Shown here: one piece after another, positions 29,422-44,782 of the stretch
Position numbering within the stretch: the first letter of the stretch is position 1
Layout: the number at the start of each line of letters is the position of its first letter
Source of the DNA: JAEUMW01 sp963734295
Lineage (GTDB): Bacteria > Pseudomonadota > Gammaproteobacteria > Burkholderiales > JAEUMW01
Reading direction: 5' to 3'
Assembly: GCA_963734295.1 (NCBI GenBank)
Contig: CAVTGS010000025.1
Span: 143,153 to 207,152, forward strand
DNA: 64,000 nucleotides
The notes under the pieces: model-generated
Told to the model about the DNA's origin: nothing
Database searches by the model: none
What the model saw: the letters and a program-made list of their open reading frames with translations, nothing else
Program-made: the position numbers and the translations under genes

Positions 29422-31611
29422 TCACAAGTCCAGCGGGTCCACGTCCACCGTCCAGCGCACACCTCGGCCAGCGAGCGGGCCGAGCGACGGGCACCAGGCA
29501 GCGAGAAAACCCTGCAGGCGCGAGCGCCGCGGCGACTGCACGAGCAACTGAGCGCGGTCGAGACCGGCGACCCGGGAGCGCGCCGCGGCGACCGGATCGT
29601 AGATCTGAACCGGAAGCGCGAGCGCACGCGCGGCCCGCGCCGCGCGCTCGAGAAAATCGAACACGACCTCGCGCCGCGCCGCCTCGGCGCGCAGCAACGC
29701 CTGGTGCGCGGCGGGGGGAAAGCCAGCACGTTGCCGCTCCGCGAGCTGGATGCGGGCGAAGCCGTCGTAGTCCTGCGCGAGCAACGCCTGATACAGCGGG
29801 TGATGCGGAAACTCGGTCTGGAGCAGGACGTGGCCGGCGCGTGCGGCGCGCCCGGCTCGACCAGCCACCTGCATGAGCTGGGCGAAGAGCCGCTCGGCAG
29901 CGCGGAAATCGGCGCTGAAGAGCGCACTGTCCGCGTTTAGCACGATGACCAGCGTGAGCCCGGGGAAGTCATGGCCTTTCGCCAGCATCTGGGTGCCGAC
30001 CAGCACGTCCACCTGGTTGCCCGTGATCGCGGCCCGCATGTCCTCCCATGCCTGCCGGGCGCGCGTCGTATCGCGATCCACCCGCAGCACGCGGGCGCCG
30101 GCAAAGCGGGTGCCGATGAAGCGCTCCACGCGCTGCGTCCCGTGGCCGACCGGCGCGAGATCCTGGTTGCCGCACGCCACGCACGCAACGGGCAGCATTT
30201 CGCGATGGCCGCACAGGTGACAGACGAGTCTTTGGTCCTGGAGGTGCACCACGAGCCGCGACGAACACCGTGGGCAGCCCGCGATCCAGTGACAGGCGCG
30301 GCAGTGGAGAACCGGTGCGTAGCCGCGGCGGTTGATGAACACGAGCGTCTGCTCGCCGCGCGCCAGTCTCCCCGCCAGCGCGTCGAGCGCCTGCGCGCTC
30401 ATGCCCTCGGCGAGACGCTCGCGGTTGGTGTCCACGAGATCGATGGCGGGCGGCTTCCCGCTCGCGCGGGCGGTGAGGCGCAGCAGCCCATAGCGTCCGG
30501 ACAGCGCCTGCGAGTAGGTCTCGAGCGCAGGCGTGGCCGATCCGAGCACGACCGGCACGTCGTTCTGCTTGGCGCGCATGATCGCGACATCGCGCGCGGA
30601 GTAGCGCAAGCCCTCCTGCTGCTTGAAGGAGCCGTCATGCTCCTCGTCGACCACGATCACGCCGAGGCGCGGCAGAGGCGTGAAGACGGCGAGGCGGGTG
30701 CCGAGCACGATGTCCGCCTCGCCGCGCTGGGCGATCGCCCAGTTGCGCGCGCGCTCGCCGTCCGCGAGCCCGCTGTGGAGAGACACGAGGCGAGCAGCGT
30801 TGGCACGGCGGCGGACGAAGGCCTCCAACTGCGGCGTGAGATTGATCTCCGGCACGAGATAAAGCACCTGCCGGCCGCGTGCGAGCATCTGCTCCATCAC
30901 GCGGAGGTAAACCTCGGTTTTCCCGCTCCCGGTGACGCCCTGAAGCAGCCACACCCGAAAGCCGGGGCCGGCTGAGGCTATCGCAGAGCGGGCATGCTCC
31001 TGCTCCGACGTGAGCTGCGGGCGTAACGCCGGCTCGGCGGGTGCAGGTCGCTCTTCCTCCGCGGCAAAGAGGAAAGCCTCGTCGACCAGTCCCGCAGTCT
31101 TCAGGTCGCGCAGCACCGTGGTCACGCGCGGCCCCAGATCCCGCAGCGCGGCGCTGGCGAGCCGACCCTGTGCAGCCAGGCGCTCGAGGATGCTCCACCT
31201 GAGCGATGGCCGCGCTGGCGCGCCGGCCCGTACCTGTTCGCGCCCCGCCCCCGACAGGTCATACACCTTGACGAGGTGGGACGAGAAGGCCCGGACCGAC
31301 CGCAGCCGTGCAGGGAGGGCGCGGAGTGTGGTTTCGCCGATCGGATAGTGGTAATAGCGGGCGCAGAAATCGACGAGCCGCAGCGTGGAATCGTCCAGGG
31401 GGGGCAAATCGGTGAACACCCGTGTGACCGGCTTCAAGCGCCGCTCGGGGACCGCGCTGGCAGGGGCGAGCGCGCGCAGGACTCCGACGGTCTGGCGGCG
31501 TCCGAACGGCACCAGCACCCGGCGCCCGATGTCGTGCGGCGTCGCCGGTCCTGGGAGGTAGTCGAACAGGGTGTCGACGGGAACGTCTACCGCAACTCGA
31601 GCAATGTCCAT
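29422..31611 (-). CDS. priA: Primosomal replication restart helicase PriA
   Basis: 3'-5' helicase that reloads the replisome at stalled forks. The ATG at 31611 gives MDIARVAVDVPVDTLFDYLP, the standard N-terminal 3'-DNA-binding domain, and 729 residues. The longer open frame up to 31809 is intergenic. Walker A is GVTGSGKTEVYL, Walker B is VDEEHDGSFKQQE, and two zinc sites lie in CRACHWIAGCPRCSSR and CHLCGHREMLPVACVACGNQ. Helicase motifs V-VI with QVAGRAGRA follow. Confidence 0.96.
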   Translation of the reverse strand: MDIARVAVDVPVDTLFDYLPGPATPHDIGRRVLVPFGRRQTVGVLRALAPASAVPERRLKPVTRVFTDLPPLDDSTLRLVDFCARYYHYPIGETTLRALPARLRSVRAFSSHLVKVYDLSGAGREQVRAGAPARPSLRWSILERLAAQGRLASAALRDLGPRVTTVLRDLKTAGLVDEAFLFAAEEERPAPAEPALRPQLTSEQEHARSAIASAGPGFRVWLLQGVTGSGKTEVYLRVMEQMLARGRQVLYLVPEINLTPQLEAFVRRRANAARLVSLHSGLADGERARNWAIAQRGEADIVLGTRLAVFTPLPRLGVIVVDEEHDGSFKQQEGLRYSARDVAIMRAKQNDVPVVLGSATPALETYSQALSGRYGLLRLTARASGKPPAIDLVDTNRERLAEGMSAQALDALAGRLARGEQTLVFINRRGYAPVLHCRACHWIAGCPRCSSRLVVHLQDQRLVCHLCGHREMLPVACVACGNQDLAPVGHGTQRVERFIGTRFAGARVLRVDRDTTRARQAWEDMRAAITGNQVDVLVGTQMLAKGHDFPGLTLVIVLNADSALFSADFRAAERLFAQLMQVAGRAGRAARAGHVLLQTEFPHHPLYQALLAQDYDGFARIQLAERQRAGFPPAAHQALLRAEAARREVVFDFLERAARAARALALPVQIYDPVAAARSRVAGLDRAQLLVQSPRRSRLQGFLAAWCPSLGPLAGRGVRWTVDVDPLDL

Positions 31612-31873
31612 GGCGCCGTGATGATGCTCGAATCGGGCAGCCGCGTCACTGGGGCATTGCTGTGGATAACTCTGTGGGAAAACGCGTTGCGCGGCGAGAA
31701 TGTGCGACCCGGTTACGGGTGGGGGTATCGCTCTCAAACGGGGAGAAAAAGCTATTTGTGCCAGACCTTTGCTTGCGAACACCCCAACCTGCCGAGGGCG
31801 TGCGGTCACTTCGACCCATGTCAGATTTCGCTGTGCATGACTTCATCGCCCGAGGGCCTGTCCGACCACTCTT
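31612..31873. other. priA-hemE intergenic region (262 bp)
   Basis: No gene found. It holds the likely priA promoter on the minus strand and one DnaA-box-like word, TGTGGATAA at 31661-31669 (exact reverse of TTATCCACA). A small ACCCG/CGGGT hairpin lies near 31711. Nothing else stands out. Confidence 0.4.
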
Positions 31874-32935
31874 TCAGTGATAGCGGGCGCTCACCTCGTG
31901 GACGACGTCAACCAATGCCGCCACGTTTTCGGGGGGCGTGAACTGCGAGACGCCGTGTCCCAGATTGAAGACATGGCCAGTCCCGCTGCCGAAGGCGGCC
32001 AGGACCTGCTCCGCTTCCCGCCGCACTGCCTCGGGGGTGGAGAGGAGCACCGCCGGGTCGAGGTTGCCTTGCAGGGCGACACGGTTGCCCACCCGCCGTC
32101 GTGCCGCGCCGATATCCATTGTCCAGTCCAGTCCGATCGCGTCCGACCCGCACTCGGCAAGACTCTCGAGCCACAGGCCCCCGCCCTTCGTGAACAGGAT
32201 ACTCGGCACCCGCGCGCCTCCGTGTTCTTTCTTGAGCCCGTCCACCACGCGCTTGAGGTAGGCGAGCGAAAAGGCGTGGAAGGCCGCATGAGAGAGGACG
32301 CCGCCCCAGGTGTCGAACAGCATCACTGCCTGCGCACCTCGTTCGATTTGCGCATTCAGGTACGCGGTGACGGCAGCCGCGGTGACGTCGAGGATGCGGT
32401 GGAGGAGCTCGGGTCGACCGTAGAGCATCCGCTTCAGGTTGTGGAAATCGCTGCTGCCCCCGCCCTCGACCATGTAGCAGGCGAGCGTGAAGGGGCTGCC
32501 GGAGAACCCGATCAGGGGCACCTCGTTGTCCAGGGCGCGCCGCACCTGGGAAACGGCATCCAGGACGTAGCCGAGCTGGGAATCGATGTCCGGGACAGTG
32601 AGATCGCGGATCTCCCATTCGTCCCTGAGTGGGCGTTCGAGCTTCGGCCCCTCGCCCTCTTCGAAGTAGAGGCCCAGCCCCATCGCGTCGGGAATGGTGA
32701 GGATGTCGGAAAAGACGATTGCCGCATCGAGCGGAAAACGGGCGAGCGGCTGCAGGGTCACCTCGGTGGCAAGGTCTGGATTCCGGCAGAGATCGAGAAA
32801 ACTGCCAGCCCGCGCGCGCGTCTGGTTGTATTCGGGCAGGTAACGGCCCGCCTGACGCATGATCCATATCGGCGTATAGGGTGTCGGCTCTCGCAGCAGG
32901 GCGCGCAGGAAGGTGTCGTTCTTGGGTCGTGTCAT
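31874..32935 (-). CDS. hemE: Uroporphyrinogen decarboxylase
   Basis: Cytosolic haem-pathway enzyme converting uroporphyrinogen III to coproporphyrinogen III. The start at 32935 (MTRPKNDTFLRALLREPTPY) has GAGG 7 bases upstream; an in-frame ATG 12 bases earlier (32947) is less good. Signatures PIWIMRQAGRYLPEYN and GFSGSPFTLACYMVEGGGS are present, with a late VFNLGHGVSQFTPPENV. It has 353 residues. gltD lies upstream but ends in its own terminator, so hemE probably has its own promoter. Confidence 0.95.
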   Translation of the reverse strand: MTRPKNDTFLRALLREPTPYTPIWIMRQAGRYLPEYNQTRARAGSFLDLCRNPDLATEVTLQPLARFPLDAAIVFSDILTIPDAMGLGLYFEEGEGPKLERPLRDEWEIRDLTVPDIDSQLGYVLDAVSQVRRALDNEVPLIGFSGSPFTLACYMVEGGGSSDFHNLKRMLYGRPELLHRILDVTAAAVTAYLNAQIERGAQAVMLFDTWGGVLSHAAFHAFSLAYLKRVVDGLKKEHGGARVPSILFTKGGGLWLESLAECGSDAIGLDWTMDIGAARRRVGNRVALQGNLDPAVLLSTPEAVRREAEQVLAAFGSGTGHVFNLGHGVSQFTPPENVAALVDVVHEVSARYH

Positions 32936-32947
32936 CGGGAGCCTCAA

Positions 32948-32974
32948 GCAAAAGGACGCGCCAAGGCGCGTCCT
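32948..32974 (-). terminator. Rho-independent terminator after gltD
   Basis: On the minus strand AGGACGCGCC and GGCGCGTCCT form a perfect 10-bp stem around a 2-base centre (32953-32974), followed by a T-rich run (complement of the A-run at 32950-32953). It lies 25 bp past the gltD stop and just before hemE. Confidence 0.85.
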
Positions 32975-32998
32975 ATTTGGTGAATGGCACTGAGCGTG

Positions 32999-34444
32999 TT
33001 AGCGCGGTAACTCGGAGGTTCCCATGAGGAATTCATCCACCGCGCGCGCGCACTGGCGCCCCTCGCGGATGGCCCAGACCACCAGCGACTGGCCGCGGCG
33101 CATGTCGCCGGCCGCGAAAACCTTCGCCACCGAGGTCTGATAGCTGCCCGCACCGTCGACGGCAGCCTTGACGTTGCCGCGGCCGTCGTACGCGACACCC
33201 AGTTCGTCCAGCATGCCGGTGTGCACGGGGTGCAAATAGCCCATCGCGAGCAGCACGAGATCGGCTGGGAGCTCGAACTCCGAGCTCGGCACCTCCACCA
33301 TCTTCATCTGTCCTTTGTCGTCCTTCATCCACTCTACGCGCGCCGCGACGAGAGCCTTCACTTTGCCGCTCTCGCCGCGGAAGGCCTTGGTCGTGACCGC
33401 CCAGTCACGATCACACCCTTCTTCGTGCGACGAGGAGGTGCGCAGCTTGAGCGGCCAGTACGGCCACGTGAGCGGCTTGTTCTCCTGCTCCGGGGGTTGC
33501 GGCAGGAGCTCGAACTGGGTCACTGATTTCGCGCCCTGTCGGTTGGATGTCCCCACGCAGTCGGAACCGGTGTCACCGCCGCCGATCACGATGACGTGCT
33601 TATCCTTGGCGGACAGCGTCGGCACCCCGGAGTCTCCGGCTACCCGCTTGTTCTGGAGCGGGAGGAAGTCCATCGCGAAGTGGATGCCGTCGAGATCGCG
33701 TCCGGGTCCGTTAAGGTCCCGCGGCTGCTCGGAGCCGCCGGAGACCACCACGGCGTCGAAGTCGGCCAGCAGGGTCGCCCCGGCGACATTGACACCGACA
33801 TGCTGACTCACGCGGAACTCCACGCCTTCCGCCTGCATCTGTTCGGTGCGGCGGTCGATGTGATGCTTTTCCATCTTGAAGTCGGGAATGCCGTAGCGGA
33901 GCAAGCCGCCGATGCGGTCGTTCTTCTCGAATACGACGACCTCGTGGCCCGCGCGTGCGAGCTGCTGCGCACAGGCGAGCCCAGCCGGTCCGGAGCCCAC
34001 CACGGCGACCCGCTTTCCGGTCCGGTGTTTGGGCGGCTGCGGCACCACCCACCCCATCTCCCAGCCCTTGTCGATGATGGCGTGCTCGATCGACTTGATG
34101 CCGACCGGATCGTTGTTGATGTTGAGGGTGCAGGCCGCCTCGCAGGGCGCCGGACAGACGCGACCGGTGAACTCCGGGAAGTTGTTGGTGGAGTGCAGCG
34201 TGTCCAGCGCTTCCTTCCAGTTCTGCCGGAAGACGAGGTCGTTCCAGTCCGGGATGATGTTGTTGACCGGGCAGCCGCTCATGCAGAACGGAATCCCGCA
34301 GTCCATGCAGCGCGCGCCCTGGACGCCTGCTTCCTTGTCGGTGAGGTGGTGGACGAACTCCCGATAGTGCCGGACGCGTTCGCCGGGCGGATCGGCTGCT
34401 TCCTGCAGCCGCTCGAACTCCATGAATCCCGTTATCTTGCCCAT
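32999..34444 (-). CDS. gltD: Glutamate synthase (NADPH) small subunit
   Basis: Supplies electrons from NADPH to GltB. It has 481 residues. The N-terminal part carries two [4Fe-4S] cysteine clusters (ARCMDCGIPFCMSGCPVNN and GRVCPAPCEAACTL). FAD binding shows in VAVVGSGPAGLACAQQL and NADPH binding in VIVIGGGDTGSDCVG. It lies 53 bp after gltB and ends at a strong terminator. Confidence 0.96.
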   Translation of the reverse strand: MGKITGFMEFERLQEAADPPGERVRHYREFVHHLTDKEAGVQGARCMDCGIPFCMSGCPVNNIIPDWNDLVFRQNWKEALDTLHSTNNFPEFTGRVCPAPCEAACTLNINNDPVGIKSIEHAIIDKGWEMGWVVPQPPKHRTGKRVAVVGSGPAGLACAQQLARAGHEVVVFEKNDRIGGLLRYGIPDFKMEKHHIDRRTEQMQAEGVEFRVSQHVGVNVAGATLLADFDAVVVSGGSEQPRDLNGPGRDLDGIHFAMDFLPLQNKRVAGDSGVPTLSAKDKHVIVIGGGDTGSDCVGTSNRQGAKSVTQFELLPQPPEQENKPLTWPYWPLKLRTSSSHEEGCDRDWAVTTKAFRGESGKVKALVAARVEWMKDDKGQMKMVEVPSSEFELPADLVLLAMGYLHPVHTGMLDELGVAYDGRGNVKAAVDGAGSYQTSVAKVFAAGDMRRGQSLVVWAIREGRQCARAVDEFLMGTSELPR

Positions 34445-34497
34445 ACCCTCTCATCCAAAAGAGATTTCTCGGACCCCGGTCCGGCAATGTAGCCGGC

Positions 34498-39150
<4,653 letters not shown>

Positions 39151-39252
39151 GGGCGACCTCGCATTAGAGTCAAGCCTGTCTCCACGCCGCAACTTAAAAA
39201 ACGTCGGATCGATTCACGACGCAAAGCGGAAAATTCGGCGCGAGGGGTGGGA

Positions 39253-39281
39253 AGTGTATCCCGATCGCCCCCCGCCTTCAA
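39253..39281 (-). promoter_or_regulatory. Possible gltB promoter
   Basis: Reading toward gltB: TTGAAG (39276-39281), a 17-bp spacer and TACACT (39253-39258), each 4 of 6 to consensus. It would give a leader of about 95 bases. It is the best pair I see in the dgt-gltB gap. Confidence 0.35.
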
Positions 39282-39386
39282 CCGTGACAAGCCCATGAAA
39301 ACTCGGCGTTCCCCGGAACCATGCCCGAGCGTGCCGCGGCGCGGCGGCGGGTGCACCGCATTGCAGCACGGGCGCACCAAAACGGA

Positions 39387-40512
39387 TCACGATTCGTCGA
39401 TCGCGTGCAGACGACGATGCTCGCGGATGGCGAAGCGGTCGGTCATGCCGGCGATATAGTCCGCAATAGCACGCATGCCGTCGTCGCGATAGCGCGCCTG
39501 AAACTGGGGCGGCAGCAGAGGGGGTTCCTCGGCGAAGGCCAGGAACAGCTCCTGGACCACGCGTTTGGACTTCCGGCTCATGCGCGCGACGCGAAAATGC
39601 TGGTAGAGATGCTGGCGCAGGAAGCGCTTGAGCTCCTGCTGTTCCGCGCGCACCCGCTCGCTGAACGCGATGAGCGGCGGTGACGCCCGCACGGCGTCGA
39701 CGGAAGCGGGAGCTGCCGCTTCGATGTCGGCGCGGCTCTGGGCGACGAGATCGCCCACGAGCGTGTTGATCATCCGGCGCACCGTCTCGTGCACGAGCCG
39801 CCGTCCGCCGAGCTCAGGGTAGAGGCCGCGCACCAGCGTCCAGGTGGCGGCGCACGATGCCGGTGGCGGCGATCTCGTCGAGGCTCAGAAGTCCCGATCG
39901 GATGCCGTCGTCCACGTCGTGGTTGTTGTAGGCGATCTCGTCGGCGAGGTTCGCGACCTGCGCCTCGAGCGAGGGCTGGCGCGCCTTCCAGAAAGCGCTC
40001 GCCGAGCTCACCCAGCGTCGCGCGCTGCCACGCGCGAGCAGTGCTTCAGGATTCCCTCGCGCGTCTCGAAGCAGAGGTTGAGGCCGTCGAACGTGGCGTA
40101 ACGCTCCTCGAGCACGTCGACGACGCGCAGGCTCTGCAGATTGTGCTCGAAGCCTCCATGCGCTTGCATGCACGCATTGCAGGCATCCTGACCGGCGTGG
40201 CCGAAAGGCGTATGGCCGAGGTCGTGCGCGAGGCAGATGGCCTCGACCAGGTCTTCGTTCAAGGCGCAGCGCGCGCGCGACCGAGCGTCCGATCTGCGCG
40301 ACTTCCAGACTGTGCGTGAGGCGCGTGCGGAAAAGATCGCCTTCGTGATTGACGAACACCTGCGTCTTGTACTCGAGGCGACGGAACGCCGTCGAATGGA
40401 TGATGCGATCGCGATCGCGCTGGAACTCGCTCCGCGCGACGGGCGCCTCTTCCGCATGCACGCGGCCGCGCGTTCGCTCGGGGTGCACGGCGTAGGGCGC
40501 GAGATCAGCCAT
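39387..40512 (-). pseudogene. dgt: Deoxyguanosinetriphosphate triphosphohydrolase-like protein, frameshifted as sequenced
   Basis: HD-domain dNTP triphosphohydrolase. The N-terminal part is intact (SEFQRDRDRIIHSTAFRRLE, YKTQVFVNHEGDLFRTRLTH). The frame shifts near 40262, continuing NEDLVEAICLAHDLGHTPFG with the HD motif. It shifts again near 40018 and 39985 (rejoining at QPSLEAQVANLADEIAYNNH) and near 39832, after which RGLYPELGGRRLVHETVRRM runs to the stop. All parts are present in order, so three or four single-base changes explain everything. Sequence error is likely, but four in 1.1 kb could also be decay. The start overlaps the aroB stop. Confidence 0.8.
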
Positions 40513-41595
40513 CGTGGGGTGCGCCGGACAGGACGTCCTCGAGCAGCCCGTCGGGCACGTCGGCGGTCACGAACGCTTCACCGATGGCCTGCAGCAGGAC
40601 GAAGCGGATGCGCCCGGCTTCGACCTTCTTGTCGATTTTCATGAGCTCGAGATAGCGCTTCGCACCGAGGTCCGGCGCCGTCACCGGAAGCCCGGCGCGC
40701 TGGTACAGGCGGCGCATGCGTTCGACGTCGCGCTCGTCGATGAGCCCGAGGCGGCGCGATACCTCCGCCGCGAGCATGGTGCCCGCGGCGACCGCTTCGC
40801 CGTGCAGCCACTCCCCGTATCCGACACCGGCTTCGATCGCGTGGCCGAAGGTGTGTCCGAGGTTGAGCAGGGCGCGCGCGCCGGCTTCGCGCTCGTCGGC
40901 GCTCACCACCTCGGCCTTGGCTTCGCACGAGCGCCGGATGGCATAGGCGAGTGCTCCGGGTTCCCGGATCCTGAGGCGCTCGACGTTCGCCTCCAGCCAC
41001 TCGAAAAACGGCAGGTCGCGAATCAGGCCGTACTTGATCACTTCCGCGATGCCGGCGGCGAGCTCGCGATCGGGCAGCGTCGACAGGGTGCCGTAATCGG
41101 CCAGCACCAGGCGCGGCTGGTGGAAGGCGCCGATCATGTTCTTGCCCAGCGGGATGATTGATGCCGGTCTTGCCGCCGACCGAGGAGTCGACCTGCGCGA
41201 GCAGCGTGGTCGGCACCTGGATGAACGGGACGCCCCTCAGGATAGACCGCGGCGGCGAATCCGGCGAGATCGCCGACCACGCCGCCACCCAGTGCGATGA
41301 CCGTCGTCTTGCGGTCGCAGCGCGCTTCGAGCAGGGCGTCGAAAATGAGGTTCAGGGTCGCGCCGTTCTTGAACGCTTCCCCATCGGGCAGGACGATCGG
41401 CAGTGTTTCAACCGCCTCGGCGTGCAGCGATTCGCGCACGCGGGCGAGATACAGCGGCGCGACGGTGGTGTTGGTGACGATGGCGACCCGTGCATGCGGG
41501 AGATGGGGAACGATCAGCTCGGCGCGATCGAGCAGTCGCTCGCCGATGTGAATCGGATAGCTGCGCTCGCCGAGGCTGACCGTTACGGTGTGCAT
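40505..41595 (-). pseudogene. aroB: 3-dehydroquinate synthase, two frameshifts as sequenced
   Basis: Second step of the shikimate pathway (DAHP to 3-dehydroquinate). The N-terminus MHTVTVSLGERSYPIHIGER and the NAD-binding VIALGGGVVGDLAGFAAAVY are in one frame. Near 41240 the frame moves to RGVPFIQVPTTLLAQVDSSV then GGKTGINHPAG. Near 41155 it moves again to MIGAFHQPRLVLADYGTLST and runs on through LNLGHTFGHAIEAGVGYGEW. It is complete across frames and lies between aroK and dgt. The pathway gene is normally essential for aromatic amino acids, so sequence error is favoured. Confidence 0.85.
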
Positions 41596-41614
41596 CGGCG
41601 GGCGGGCGTGCAGG

Positions 41615-42169
41615 TCAAGCGGGCTCGCGTGGCAGCGACTGGCGCAGCCGCTGTTCGAGCTGGCCGACGAGGTTGCGGACGCTCTGGCTGCCGGTTTCGA
41701 TGGTGACGTCGGCCACTTCGCGATAGAGCGGATCGCGCTGCTCGTAGAGCTCCGCCAGCCGCCCGCGCGGGTCGTCGGTGCGCAGGAGCGGCCGATTCCG
41801 GTCGGCTCGGGTGCGCTGCCAGAGCTCGTCGACGGTCGCTCTCAGGTAGATCACGAAGCCGTTTTCCGACAGCGCTGCACGGTTCTCCGGCCAGAGCACG
41901 GCGCCGCCGCCGGTGGCGAGGACGACGTTTCGCATCTGCACGAGCTCGCGCAGGATGGCGGATTCGCGCCGCCGAAAGCCTTCCTCGCCTTCGATCTCGA
42001 AGATCACCGACACCGTGACACCCGTGCGTTGCTCGATCTCGTGATCGCAGTCGACGAAGGTCATGCGCAGATCCTTCGCGAGCAGCCGCGCGACCGAGGT
42101 CTTGCCGGCACCCATGAGACCGACGAGGAAGATGTTGCGGCGAGGCTCGCGCGCTTCGAACGATGTCAT
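41615..42169 (-). CDS. aroK: Shikimate kinase
   Basis: Phosphorylates shikimate. It has 184 residues. Walker A is GLMGAGKTSVARLLA. The shikimate-binding FVDCDHEIEQRTG and the conserved ATGGGAVLWPENR are present. The lid region has RNRPLLRTDDP. It lies 19 bp before aroB in a lgt-aroK-aroB-dgt order on the minus strand. The frame is intact, unlike its neighbours. Confidence 0.95.
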   Translation of the reverse strand: MTSFEAREPRRNIFLVGLMGAGKTSVARLLAKDLRMTFVDCDHEIEQRTGVTVSVIFEIEGEEGFRRRESAILRELVQMRNVVLATGGGAVLWPENRAALSENGFVIYLRATVDELWQRTRADRNRPLLRTDDPRGRLAELYEQRDPLYREVADVTIETGSQSVRNLVGQLEQRLRQSLPREPA

Positions 42170-42218
42170 TGCCGGATTCTATGTATCCGCGGCGGCACCG
42201 GCAAGCAAGCGCGCTCGT

Positions 42219-43006
42219 TCACGCGGCCCGCCGGTACGCCCACGCCATCATCGCGATGCCGGCCGCGATCATGGGGAGGCTCAGCCATTGCCCCATCGTC
42301 AGCCCGAGCGCGAGGAACCCGAGGAAATCGTCCGGCTGGCGCGTGAACTCCACGGCGAAGCGGAAGGTGCCGTAGCCGACAAGGAACAGACCCGACACCG
42401 CACCCCGTGGTCGCGGCTTGCTGGAAAACCACCACAGCAGGACGAAGAGCACGATGCCTTCGAGCGCGAACTCGTAGAGCTGCGAGGGATGGCGCGCAAC
42501 CGCGTCCACGTTCGGAAAGACCATGGCCCACGGCACGTCTGTGGCGGGTCGCCCGGGCAGCTCGGCGTTGATGAAGTTGCCGATCCGGCCCGCCCCGAGA
42601 CCCAGCGGGCAGAGCGGCGCCACGAAGTCCATCACCGCGAGCCAGGATTTGCCGCGCCTGCGGCAAAAGAGCGCCATCGCGACGAGCACGCCGAGAAAGC
42701 CGCCGTGGAAGGACATGCCGCCTTCCCAGATCGCGAAGATGCCGAGCGGATGGGCGAGGTAATCGGAGAGCTTGTAGAAGAGCACGTAGCCCAGCCGTCC
42801 GCCGAGGATCACGCCGAACAGCGCGTAGAACACCATGTCGTCGAGATCGCGGTTCGTGATGCCGGACGCGGGTTGAGTGCGGATGCGGTGAGCGGCCGAG
42901 CACGATGGCGATGCGCGAAACCGATCAGGTACATGAGCCCGTACCAGCGCACGGCGAGCGGTCCGATCTGCACTGCGATCGGGTCGAACTGCGGGTGAAC
43001 GAGCAT
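42219..43006 (-). pseudogene. lgt: Prolipoprotein diacylglyceryl transferase, frameshift near the N-terminus
   Basis: Inner-membrane enzyme that adds diacylglycerol to lipoprotein cysteines. The start at 43006 gives MLVHPQFDPIAVQIGPLAVR then WYGLMYLIGFA. The frame is lost between about 42890 and 42915 and the protein resumes in another frame at RIRTQPASGITNRDLDDMVF, then runs to the stop. The signature GRIGNFINAELPGRP and the RHPSQLYEFALEG block are intact. One or two single-base changes explain it. The gene is normally essential in Gram-negatives, so error is likely. It diverges from ilvD. Confidence 0.85.
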
Positions 43007-43107
43007 GAGGAAGGAAGTCCGGCTTGCGCTAAGATTCGCGATTATACGGGCCTGCCCGCCGCCGCTCGCCGCGGGCTCGCGTCCTTTCACGCGTACAGGA
43101 GAACCCC

Positions 43108-44782
43108 ATGCCGGACAATCGCAGGAGCCGCATCGTCACCCAGGGCGTGCAGCGTTCACCCAACCGCGCCATGCTGCGCGCGGTCGGCTTCGGGGACGGC
43201 GACTTCGAGAAGCCCATCGTCGGCATCGCCAACGGTTACAGCACCATCACGCCCTGCAATCTCGGCCTGAACGACCTCACGCGCCGCTGCGAGCTGGCGG
43301 TCAAGGCCACCGGCGGCATGCCGCAAACGTTCGGCACCATCACCGTGTCCGACGGCATCTCGATGGGTACCGAGGGCATGAAGTACTCGCTCGTGTCGCG
43401 CGAGGTGATCGCCGATGCGATCGAAACCGCCTGCAACGCCGAGAGCATGGACGGCGTGGTCACCATCGGTGGCTGCGACAAGAACATGCCCGGCGCGATG
43501 ATCGCGATGGCGCGCATGAACATCCCTGCCATCTTCGTCTACGGCGGCACGATCAAGCCCGGCCACCACCGCGGCCGCGATCTCACCATCGTGAGCGCGT
43601 TCGAGGCGGTCGGCCAGTTCACCGCCGGGAAGATCGACGAAGCCGAGCTCCTCGGCGTCGAGCGCCACGCCTGTCCGGGCGCGGGATCGTGCGGCGGCAT
43701 GTACACGGCCAACACCATGTCTTCCGCGTTCGAGGCGATGGGCATGAGCCTCATGCACTCGTCGACCATGGCCGCCGAGGACGAGGAAAAGCGCGAGAGC
43801 GCGGCGCAGTCGGCCGAGGTGCTGCTCGCACGCGATCCGGGCGCAGCGTCTGCCGCGGGACATCATCACGCGCAAATCGATCGAGAACGCCGTGTCGGTG
43901 ATCATGGCGGTGGGCGGTTCCACCAACGCGGTGCTGCACTACCTCGCCATCGCGCATGCGGCGGAAGTCGACTGGACCATCGACGACTTCGAGCGCGTGC
44001 GGCAGCGCGTGCCGGTGCTGTGCGATCTCAAGCCTTCCGGCCGCTATGTCGCGACCGACCTGCACCGCGCGGGCGGCATCCCGCAGGTGATGAAGATGCT
44101 GCTCGACCACGATCTGCTGCATGGCGACTGCCTGACCATCACCGGCGAGACCGTGGCCGAGCTGCTGCAGGCGATCCCCTCGGAGCCGCGCACGGATCAG
44201 GACGTGATCCGGCCCTGGTCGAATCCGATGTACGAGCACGGCCACCTGGCGATCCTGAGGGGCAATCTCTCCGAGGAAGGGTGTGTCGCCAAGATCACCG
44301 GCCTCAAGCATCCCGCGATCACGGGGCCGGCGCGGGTGTTCGACTCGGAGGAGGAGGCGATGGAAGCGATTCTCGCCAATCGCATCCAGGCGGGCGACGT
44401 GGTCGTGATCCGCTACGAGGGACCGAAGGGCGGCCCCGGCATGCGGGAGATGCTGTCGCCGACCTCCGCCATCATCGGCGCCGGGCTGGGCGAGTCGGTC
44501 GGCCTCATCACCGACGGCCGCTTCTCCGGCGGCACCTGGGGCATGGTGGTGGGGCACGTCGCGCCCGAGGCGGCGGTCGGCGGCACCATCGCGCTGGTGC
44601 AGGAGGGCGACTCGATCACGATCGACGCCGAACGGCTGCTGATCCAGCTCGACGTGTCCGACGCCGAGCTCGCGACGCGGCGCGCGGCCTGGCAGCCGCG
44701 CGCCCCGCGCTATACCCGCGGCGTGCTCGCCAAGTACGCGAAGCTCGTTTCCTCCGCGAGCCAGGGCGCCGTGACCGACTGA
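43108..44782 (+). pseudogene. ilvD: Dihydroxy-acid dehydratase, one frameshift as sequenced
   Basis: Iron-sulfur dehydratase of isoleucine/valine synthesis. The first frame holds the cluster cysteines in IGGCDKNMPGAM and HACPGAGSCGGMYTANTMSS. One extra base near 43826-43833 moves the protein to AIRAQRLPRDIITRKSIENA, and it then runs cleanly to the stop at 44782 (GPKGGPGMREML, DGRFSGGTWGMVVGH). It has about 558 residues when joined. It diverges from lgt across 101 bp. A second, diverged copy of its 3' end lies at 53331-53430. Confidence 0.88.

Noticed and set aside
31661..31669. DnaA-box word TGTGGATAA between priA and hemE as a possible origin part
   Set aside because: A single 9-mer far from dnaA is expected by chance; no cluster or AT-rich stretch nearby.
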